A stretch of 64,000 nucleotides of DNA from Agapetus fuscipes (Eukaryota; Arthropoda; Insecta; Trichoptera; Glossosomatidae). Below are positions 55,684 through 64,000 of the stretch, in pieces. A program made the translations under genes and the position numbers. The notes under the pieces were generated by a model. It was given only the letters and a program-made list of their open reading frames with translations, made no database searches and was not told the origin of the DNA. The stretch is taken from NCBI GenBank assembly GCA_951799405.1, contig OX637339.1, forward strand, positions 8,432,001 through 8,496,000. The letters run 5' to 3'. Position 1 is the first letter of the stretch; every line of letters begins with the position of its first letter.

Positions 55684-55973
55684 TTAGATCCGTAGTCTAA
55701 CGGTTAGCGTTTCGGACTCGTAAATGGAAGGTCGTAGGAACGGGAATCTCGGCGGAGCACAAAAATATACCATTTATATTTTCAAATGTGCTCTTCGCTG
55801 GGTTGAAAATTTTTAAATATAGGTACCGACCGATCGCCAAGAGTGCGTTTTAAGACTTAAAGCAACTGGATCTTGCCTGAAAAAAGGCGCTTTCTATAGC
55901 GACTAACAAGCTTGCAGAGGGCTGTGATTCACACTAAAACAATGCTCACCGAATAAATCATCGTAATATTATT
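55684..55973 (+). repeat. SINE-1, near full-length tRNA-type SINE
   Basis: Head GATCCGTAGTCTAACGGTTA with tRNA A-box and, at the B-box, an altered GGAACGGGAATCTC. Then CAAAAATATACCATTTATAT, CTCTTCGCTGGGTTGAAA, GGATCTTGCCTGA..GGCGC, GCAGAGGGCT and a CACCGAATAAATCATC end. About 290 bases. RNA polymerase III type is inferred from the head. Confidence 0.7.
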
Positions 55974-56959
55974 CTTATTATGGCTGGTCACGTATTGCAG
56001 CCTCCGCATGACAAGGCTGGAATTAAATATTTATGATTATAGATAAACTTAATAAGATGGCAGAAAATACATAAATATGTATCCCTTATAACGTTGCATA
56101 GATGTAAATAGTTGTTTAAGTTAGAACTACACACTATTTTAATGTTAACAAGCTAATTTCTCGTTAAATCCAGTTTTCCAGGTTAATATCCAAGTAAACT
56201 ATTCATTGAATCGATAACAAGTCGACATGAACTTGCCGTGTTAACATTTTGCTTAACACGAACTTAACATAACATTTCTGTAAAATTGTTTACCTAACAC
56301 AGTTTAATGATAATTCAATGAATGAATTTTAATTATATTTTTTTATGGTTTGTGTATTACCATTGTGAAAATTCATTGTTAATTTTTTTATATAAACTTT
56401 ACAGAATAAAGAAATATTTTTTTATGAAACTCTGTTTTTTTGTATTTCACTCGTTTATTTTATTTTATTTTAATGAGTTACAGTAAAAATTTAGCTGGCC
56501 AAATGCAAAGAATTTAACGCGACCTGTTTTTTTTTATTGTAATATTATAGATATATTCAAATAAATTCGGGTTCCATGGTTTTAATGAAATTTTTCGAGC
56601 AACTTTAATTTTAAACATTTCAATTTCATATATTTTTCTTGTATTTTGTTTCAAAACCGTTACAAGGACTTACTATATAATTTTTACAGTTAATTTTCTT
56701 ACATATTTAAATCAATGTTTCGTCTTCAACACACGTGGGTGAGATACATCGTCAGTTACATTTTAACAACAAAGAAAAATACATTTTTAAAGATAACTGT
56801 TGCACACCCACACCCGACCAAACTCACCTACAATATTTCACAATAAAAGTAACGTTTTAATAATGCAAGAGTCACTAAAAACTCGTTAATGATTTATTTA
56901 GGTAAATTGCAAAAATATCTACGCGGTAAAAAAAATAAAAACCTACACGAGTTATTGTT
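55974..56959. other. AT-rich, nothing assigned
   Basis: No open frame above 60 codons and no repeat family recognised. Confidence 0.45.
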
Positions 56960-57040
56960 ATTATGCATGTCTACAAGCAGGCATGTGTAAGTTCCCGATT
57001 ATGCAGGCTGCACGTTTACTTACAAAATTAAAATTCAAAA
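56960..57040 (-). repeat. RTE-2 tail fragment
   Basis: TTATGCATGTCTACAAGCAG and GCAGGCTGCACGTTTACTTA; joins repeat B at 57055. Confidence 0.5.
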
Positions 57041-57054
57041 TTCGATCAGACGCC

Positions 57055-57150
57055 GCATCACCAACAGGCACACATGTGCGGCACTCCAACAAGTCTCATA
57101 GACCTCTAGATTTTCTGAAATCTAGGGTGTCACCCGCACAGGTTTCTTAC
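57055..57150 (+). repeat. Repeat B, copy 3
   Basis: TGTGCGGCACTCCAACAAGT, ATAGACCTCTAGATTTTCTG and GTCACCCGCACAGG. Confidence 0.5.
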
Positions 57151-58438
57151 TGTATACTGTATACCTGTATACTGTTACTCTAATTGTTTTTATTAGAAAA
57201 GGAAGTTGAATTCCTAAAGTTGTAAAATAAAAAAATTGAGGTAGAGTATTTACTTAACCTCAAAATGTGCTGGTATATTTTATTAGAACAATGTTTTTAC
57301 TTTTCGTAGAACATTAATCAAAATTTTTAGAATATAAATCACTATGAGCACCTACAGTCTTTTTTATTGGAAAGCAATTTATCACACCAACTAATTAATA
57401 AATAACCAAATAAGATCACGAATTTCCCATCATTAATATAATTTAACAAATCATGTATCAAAAAAATTGACACCGGTTTTAGTCGAGTGAATAATGCCTC
57501 AGATTTGATATTGGAAGGCACTGAGTTCTAGTCCCTAGTAGACAACAAAAAAAAATTGCGATTGTTGTTTACAATATGAAATTGAAGTAGCGCAAATGGT
57601 TGGTGTAACGCTAGCTCCTAAGCTGTAAAAAATAATAAAATTCCACACGACAACACTACCTTTATTTCAGTTACAGCGGTAAAAAGGTGCACAGAATATA
57701 GTGTACCTACCTACAGCTAAAAAAAAACGTTTTTGTACAAAACTACGTCCTTACAATCTGACATTTCATAACGCGTCATTCAGTATTCTAAATTCGAATT
57801 TGAATATTTTCAGTGTTATCATTAAAAAATTAATGATAGATATTTAATTTATTCCCTAGGTAGGTATATTTTATTGATCCGGATCAGTTCAAAGAGATCG
57901 AACGTCGGAAAGAGATGAATAAAAAAACGCAACAGAAGTTTACAAGCATCTTTTCGAGTGGGATTTAATGTTGTTTATTACTAAATAGGAAGCAGGCTTG
58001 GACTAGAATACACGTGGGAGGTTGAATTTCCCAATGTTGAGTATATTGGTCTCAACCCAGGGGCACTGGTTTGTTTTTTTTCGACACACAATCAGTGGTA
58101 ATATAGTTTTTTTCGGTAAGCCTACACGTGTCGAGAAAAAAAGTTCAGTTGGGAAGTAGGTGCTTGCGTTTCTATTGAGCAACTACTGAGAGCAACTTCT
58201 AGTGTTCAAAGTACCTGTTTTTGAAATCGATTAGTTGGTTTTAAATAGTTTGATAATCAGTGCAATTTGGTGCGAATAAAAAATCATGGATGTTATTGTA
58301 TTCAAACAAGCTTTTTCGCCTGTTAATGCATATTTAATTTTCTTAAAGAAGTTTTGCTGTGCTCCCATTCACACGGGCCGGTCCGGTGCTGAATCGAAAA
58401 TCACGTAATTTATAGGGATGTGTGTTTACTTTCACACT
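57151..58438. other. AT-rich, nothing assigned
   Basis: Low complexity with no convincing element; TACCTACCTACAGC-type runs typical of the window occur near 57705. Confidence 0.45.
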
Positions 58439-58665
58439 TGTCTTGTCTTGTCTTTCCTCTAGGGGTGGCCGGTACCTCCACACAAGTGCCTCCACTTGAC
58501 TCTGTCCTTACATACTTCTTTCATCGCATCTAGTTTCATCACTCTTTTCATGCACGCTCTTCTCTTGTTTACACTCTGTAAATTCCATTCATTCGCAATC
58601 TCACTTATCTGATCAATCCATTCTTTCCTAGGTCTTCCCCTTTTTGTCACGATCTGGCGTAATTT
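58439..58665 (-). mobile_element. RTE-1 3' end fragment
   Basis: Minus strand KRGRPRKEWIDQISEIANEW then KRRACMKRVMKLDAMKEVCK and CGGTGHP stop at 58459, nearly the same end as the 6165-8441 copy. The tail is GACAA repeats (58439-58456). The frame upstream of 58660 is unrelated DNA. Confidence 0.8.
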
Positions 58666-58842
58666 GGAGATCCCATATATTTGTTTAAATTGTTGAAGGA
58701 AAATATAGTTTTGATGACATTTAAATGTGAGCCCGGATTTTAATGCATAATTTTTTTCACTCGGTGGCAATTTCACTGAAAAAATTCAATGTGCTACACT
58801 TTTTTGAAGCGCATATCATTGTGGAATTCTCCTAACTAATCT

Positions 58843-59096
58843 AATCTAATCTAATCTAAGCTGCAAAGATATATATCATTTAAGATTAATATTAAATGCA
58901 TTCCCACAAGCAGACATGTATAATTTCGCGCTAATACATACCGCATGTGGACCTACAATATAAAAATCCATCTCAAATGAACATAAGCTCTGCAACTCTT
59001 GCCGTCCTTCCCTGAAACAGGGGTGACATTGGCAAAGAGAACCATTTTTTACAGTATGGGTGGTCAGCCGCATACCAACCTGGCTATAAGTCAAGG
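58843..59096 (-). repeat. RTE-2 tail, full-length solo
   Basis: Four CTAAT units, CTAAGCTGCAAAGATATATA, CCCTGAAACAGGGGTGACAT, and 5' boundary TATAAGTCAAGGAAA. Close to the reference copy. Confidence 0.85.
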
Positions 59097-59934
59097 AAAA
59101 CTAATTTCACATTACCTTTTTTTTCTGTCTGCTACACCTGACTTAAGACCGTTTCGAATTTTGTTTATTCGTGTGTTATACTCGCTCTAAATTCAACCGA
59201 ATTTGTTTCACTTCGCAAGCGTACATTCTCTGTTTGAATTTTTAAATTTGGAACGTCATTTGAAGCGCTGCCATTGGACGCGGTGTAATGCTGTTTTCCC
59301 ACCAATTTGTCATACGTTTCCAGGCGGGAACTATAAAAAGTGTTGCGTACATTATCTTGACTTTTATGTTGTGCAAGCATTTTTTACTTTTTTTTCGAAC
59401 GCTGAAAAGTTCAAAATAAATATTTCATGTACCGAAATTTTATTTACAATACAATTTGCATCTTTTGTGCGTGTTTTATAAATTTTGAAAACAAACAATG
59501 AAATGTGAGAAATAAAATACAACACTTCCCTCAAAATAAGTATTTTTTAAGCAAGACCCAGTTGATTGAGCTGTGTGAATTTTTGAAGGTCAGTCATTGG
59601 TAAGAGCAGATGATTTTGTTAACAAAGCGAAGACATTTATAAATAAAATTATATTTTTGTTCAAATTATATATCTTTATGTTTGCTAAAAATGGAACGGA
59701 TACCCTTCCAATTATACGTTAACCACTAGACCACAAGTTGGTGTAAGGAATATGTCCATTTGAATAAAAATATTGAATGCTGTAAAAAATAAATGATTAC
59801 AAGGCTCAGTAGGCATTTAGTAAAATAATAACTAGGTAGGCTGAAAGCCTATCGAGCGTATCATTCACGCTGCACGTAACAGCCATAAAGATGAAAATTT
59901 AAAAAAGGAACACGATCCGGATTTCTGCGGCGTT

Positions 59935-60055
59935 CTCCCTCTCTTCAGTGAACCCTCTTATAGCTCGGTCTCTCTCGCTCGCTCTTCCCCGTGGCTACTG
60001 CGCACGCGCGCGTAGCACAGTAGCAGCCCGCCCAATAATAACCAACAAATAAAAT
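59935..60055. promoter_or_regulatory. CpG-rich patch with NRF-1/Ewg-like site
   Basis: After TCTCTCGCTCGCTC the sequence holds TGCGCACGCGCG (60000-60011), which fits the NRF-1 consensus (YGCGCAYGCGCR) bound in insects by Erect wing. It is flanked by GTAGC/CAGTAGC inverted pieces. It sits in TE-poor DNA. No gene start was identified beside it. Confidence 0.35.
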
Positions 60056-60854
60056 ATAAACGTCCGACATATTATTATTATCTTACATTGTCTTTACGTT
60101 TATCGTTTTAACCATCTACATGTCATATTCATTGTACTCGTAGCTTGATTTTCCTAATAATTTAGACAAAACAAAAGGAGCGTTTTACAGTTAATAAGAT
60201 TATGTAACAACTTACCTTTCAAACCTCGATGCTTTCAAATCAATTGTCAATTAGTTCCTACCTACCTACTTAACTATACCATATCATTTCAGCCATTTTT
60301 TTTTCATGAAGAAAACCAATGAGGTCCGAACATTTTTGTACTTGGAACTTTTTTCTCGGCAAGCAAACGTCAGTATTGTAGGGGACTGCCGTCCTTAGCA
60401 ACTAATAACAAAGTATTTGTTTGCCTTTTCCCCTCGCAAGACGAGGCAATATTGTATATGTCAATTCACGTGCGGACCTAATTTTGTGGGTAGGTGTGGC
60501 AAGTAGGTACCTAACTAGATGGTATAATGGACTCGACATGAATTCCATAGGCAAAAAAATACGTCACATGGCTGGATTGCTAGGAAAAATGTAAAAATTG
60601 TTATTTGTTGCTCAGGTCCCTAGCCACATAGACGTGTGACGTTTTCCCGCTGAATTTTTGCTTTGAAATTTGTCCATTTCTTAAGGATTTCTCATTTCTT
60701 CCGAAGGCTGAGATAACCTTATGCTCCTGCATTGAAAGTAAACCTCAGATCTCAGCGTATTTCTACATCATAAATTATCGATCACACACAAAAAAGTGAC
60801 AATAAATTAACTGGTTTTGACCTTTGCGTTTCATTAACATAACATATTATACGA

Positions 60855-60975
60855 AATGAAATCCGTCTGCCACCGTCGCGCGCCGCCATCTTGCTTCTCA
60901 CGATCTGGGCCGGGTGACGTCACCGTGACGCAACCATGACAACCATATTTGGTTAGATTCCCGCGCATGCTCACA
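60855..60975 (-). promoter_or_regulatory. CpG-rich candidate promoter with CRE and YY1-like motifs
   Basis: Contains a perfect 12-bp palindrome GGTGACGTCACC (60913-60924, CRE core) and GCCGCCATCTTG (60882-60893). Read on the minus strand the order is CRE, then CAAGATGGCGGC, an arrangement common at YY1/Pho-type start sites. The ATG within it opens only a frame of about 37 codons. A second palindrome, GTGACGTCAC, lies at 61271-61280. Promoter function is inferred from motifs alone. Confidence 0.35.
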
Positions 60976-62974
60976 AGCTTGTTACATTTTAATATTCTTT
61001 ATGGCTGTCAGCGAGTCATTCAAAGCCAGTTCCGTTTAAATATGTAGATATTTTTTTAACATTTTCAACCTACCACGTATTTTTTTCTCATCGTTTTCAA
61101 TAGACCGACTCGACAAAAGGTGAGAATGAAAAATAATGTGAGTACTAAATACAAATATAATCGATGTCCTTGTTGGTAAAATGCTCATGACAATATCTCG
61201 TAAACGCGTTATGAATCTGTAATAGATATTGAATATGAAGTCTGAACATTTGTCATAGTCAAAAAAAATTGTGACGTCACATGGCAGCGTTGCAAGGGCA
61301 AAAGCTAAGAAACATTTTGTAATTCGATTATTTGATGCTAAAATTGGTTGTCTTGTATAATTTTATTTAATGCTTACGACCCTAGTAACACAGATGTATG
61401 GCGTTTGCCCACCGAGAAAATCAAGATGCCTTTTTTGGCCAAAGCAGGTTCGAGTCGTATGTAAAAATAAATGAAGTCAGCACGAATTTTGAAAATATAT
61501 TTTTTCAACGTCCACACGTGTGTGTGACTAACGTCTTCAACCACTTCTTAGTACCTAACCAAAAAAAAACCTTTTTCCTAGCAACCCGGCAGTGCGATGT
61601 CGATATTTTGTATTTGATCGAGTTTTTGCCAAAGTCCATTCTGTTTTAATAATTGTCATCCATGACTTTACAAAATTGCTTTACAAAATATGCTTAAACA
61701 AGCTTTATAATTTTTTTTTACTTGTTTTAGTATCTTCAAAACTCATATATTCACAAACCAAAAACGTCCAAAATTTTTCAGAAGCTTCATAGATTTAACC
61801 AACCTGAAATCGGTTTAACCAGCTTTCAAGATTAAATCTGTCAGGTATGTACGACATTCATTGGATTAAAACATCTTCCCATGTTTGCTTCTTTCACAGC
61901 ATTCTTGGTAAATGATGGGATCCTGTTAATCCTTGGAAGTAGGTATCTTTGAATCCTGGTGTGTCACGATGTCCCTTCAAGCATTATACCTTGTCAATGC
62001 TACTTTAGAAACAAAAGAAAACAATAGAAACACCTTTGTTGAGCCTTTTCATTTGTTTGTTGGACAACACACTAAAGAGATATTGTCATAAAAATTACCA
62101 AATCTTAAAAACGTTTTGTTCAACTCGACAAAATCGTTTTTGTATGAAAAATCTATAGAAACTGAAACGAAGCTAGAGAGTGAACGTTGAAGTCTTCATG
62201 AATATTTTGGATAACGCTACGGTTGAGTTTATACTTAGCTTTATACTTGGGATACAGACTGATCTTTTGTGCAAGATCAAAAAATAATGGCAGCGTGTGT
62301 GTCCAGCAAAAACATAAAGACCAACGTGAAGTTTGTTGATGTAAAAACTACATGGTGACATTTGAAGAAACAGGGTTGAAAGATTTATCTTAATTTTTAA
62401 AAACATGTTTTCATTTTCCATGTGTGCATACAAGTATTTTTACTAAGACGACATGTTTCCGTAGATTTTAATTAGTGTTTTTTTTATTTAAATAGACAGA
62501 TTTGAATAAAAAGCATGGACTGTTTTTTTTTTAATCGTCTACTTCTTAGGAACAGACAGAGCTCAGAACGATGGAAAACATAAGTTAAGAAATAAAGTTT
62601 CATAAATGTGAACAAAATTGTAAACAAAATATATTAAGTCAGAAAGTTTTTCGAAAAATATGAAAAGATGACTTTAACACTTATGTAAGTAGGTAAAAAA
62701 TTAAAAAACCTTTGATTTGATTGCCAAAAGCAAAAAAATTGAATGTCATAGAATAACGAAATAACGAGTTGGTAAAAAATGTTCAGAAACACAAGCATAG
62801 GTCTTGCTAATAATCAGCGTAGGTAAAAGGTATGCCCTTCAAAACCAATTTATGTCATCATTTTGACCGCTTTTTATAAGTGTAAAAAAAAATTTAATCC
62901 ACAGAAAAAAAAAGTGAAGCCATATGGAATCAGAGTCTCAGTCTGCCCGTATGTATCAGAGGAGAAAAATACTT

Positions 62975-63075
62975 AAATTGATTTTAAATCTAAAGTTAGT
63001 CTACCTGATGATGAAAACGTTCGTAGTTTTTACATTTACATTTCATACAGTTACAGTGGAAATCAAACAGTATAT
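62975..63075 (+). repeat. Foldback-family motif, decayed
   Basis: GTTAGTCTACCTGATGATGA and AACGTTCGTAG resemble the motif in the 45.7-kb foldback. Confidence 0.3.
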
Positions 63076-63614
63076 AGTCATTTATAAAATATTTTTCAGT
63101 GGTAAAAATACACTAAAATAAGTTTTGTACCTATTTTGGACAGCCCTGGTGGCACAATAATAAGATAATAGCATCAATAGTGTCGCACTCCAACATCAAT
63201 GAACAAGAAACAAGGTTCCCACAGGAGAAACTAAAAAAACAAAGGCAAATAGGCGAACAAAAAACCAAGGCACAAAGAAAACACATAATCTGGTAATATA
63301 TGGTCCGTGTGAAGGCAATGGGACCATATTATACCTCCTCGAATGGCCGCAGGGCCTTTCAAAGGTCCGTAATGTATTTTGGGAACCCTACCGTATCCCA
63401 CACATGGTTTCGACATGAGAAATTGAAAGTAGAATGTGTGGATCGCTTACTATTGGTTTGAGTCAATGTTTACATTAGCATTTGTTTTAAATATTTTAAA
63501 ATAATACTAGGATCTGTAATTAAAATTGCAGGGATACAAATAGTTGTTGTACGAAAAGAATTCGATCTCCAAATTGGATACTTGACTTTTTGTCATTTTA
63601 CTTGTATTTAATCT

Positions 63615-63825
63615 TTCAGGTTTCAAATATATGTTGACATTTTGGATTAATATTCAATTCAGGCTCACAAGAATTACATAAAAATTTTCGCGTACCTACG
63701 CATGTTGCGTGAGTACGTACGAAATAAATCAAACCTCAGATGAACGTAAACCTTACAACCCCTGCCACCTTTCCCTACAGCATGGGAGCTCAGTTTCATA
63801 CCAACCTACTTATTAAGGAACAAGG
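63615..63825 (-). repeat. RTE-2 tail, decayed
   Basis: GTTGCGTGAGTACGTACGAA, ACAACCCCTGCCACCTTTCC, CATACCAACCTACTTATTAA; part of the CAGGGGTGACATTGG block is deleted. Confidence 0.6.
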
Positions 63826-63829
63826 TAGG

Positions 63830-63930
63830 TATACCTGTAAAAATAAATAAGTTCTATTTGCCGCATATGACCCCTTTCAGGGACATCGCGGTAAACAGAT
63901 TTCTTTATATGTTCAGCTCAGTTGCTTGCA
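63830..63930 (+). repeat. SINE-2 3' part
   Basis: GTAAAAATAAATAAGTTCTA, GCCGCATATGACCCC, GACATCGCGGTAA and TATGTTCAGCTCAGTTGC match the SINE-2 end. Joined to an RTE-2 tail. Confidence 0.45.
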
Positions 63931-64000
63931 TTCAAATTCGGGAATGTATTAAAATTTTAATTCGCATTTCGAATATATATTTGCCTTGATGTAATGCACG

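Larger units (their letters stand above)
59097..63614. other. Mostly unique, TE-poor DNA
   Basis: Apart from the two CpG-rich patches and a decayed foldback motif at 62975, no repeat family of the window was found in 4.5 kb. Short frames (59203-59481, 61398-61649, 62173-62433) are unrecognised. This may be regulatory or intronic DNA of a host gene outside the window. Confidence 0.4.

Noticed and set aside
31326..59096. Possible CRISPR-like array from many similar 270-base repeats
   Set aside because: Copies are scattered on both strands with irregular spacing in a eukaryotic genome; they are RTE-2 tails.
60843..60889. ATG after the YY1-like motif as a coding start (minus strand)
   Set aside because: Opens only about 37 codons with no known family; more likely a motif-internal ATG or an upstream frame.

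Overview
The window is animal nuclear DNA, most likely from an insect and probably a moth or butterfly. It is AT-rich, has almost no long open frames, carries spliced-gene signals and is crowded with decayed transposable elements. The one securely recognised host gene is an arthropod developmental gene. Lepidoptera is an inference from the frequent GTAGGTACCTAC-like runs and the mix of RTE elements, SINEs and MITEs.

Host genes. The first coding exon of a drumstick (drm) orthologue, a small zinc-finger protein of the odd-skipped group, lies on the minus strand at 26043-26263. It ends at a clean splice donor inside codon 74, and the short last exon was not found in the window. Its exon probably begins at an acceptor near 26485, with a GC-rich possible upstream exon or promoter at 27260-27480. 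The repeat-poor island at about 11500-17140 holds several GC-richer candidate terminal exons of unknown identity. A CpG-rich, TE-poor stretch at 59900-61300 carries NRF-1/Ewg-, CRE- and YY1-like motifs and may be a promoter or enhancer.

Mobile DNA fills most of the rest. (1) Two RTE-like LINE groups. RTE-1 is a 5'-truncated copy with a 758-codon frame at 6165-8441, and its 3' fragments end in differing short tandem repeats. RTE-2 (9154-10430, and a nested copy from 21205) has a 270-bp 3' tail ending in GATTA repeats. (2) About 30 solitary copies of that RTE-2 tail on both strands; many start at the same sequence (TTCCTTGACTTATAGG), so they behave like a SINE. (3) Three tRNA-headed SINE families. 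(4) C-terminal scraps of at least three other LINE types. (5) DNA transposons and MITEs, several nested. The best case is a 3.5-kb hAT-type element at 20854-24365 with a perfect 8-bp target duplication; it contains an RTE-2 copy, which contains a 1.2-kb inverted-repeat element, which contains a 270-bp hAT MITE. (6) A family of long foldback hairpins (28173-28335, 45668-45886, 54659-54884) whose loops share a CTGAnGA...CGAAA-like signature.

Layout: 1-11100 is repeat-rich with both RTE copies; 11500-17140 is the repeat-poor island; 17150-25400 is nested transposons and LINE ends; 25400-28100 is the drm neighbourhood; 28100-58900 is dense RTE-2 tails, SINEs, MITEs and foldbacks separated by unassigned AT-rich DNA; 59100-63600 is mostly unique sequence. 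No rRNA gene, functional-looking tRNA gene or CRISPR array was seen. All boundaries were read by eye; repeat ends are good to about 5-20 bases unless a target duplication is given.
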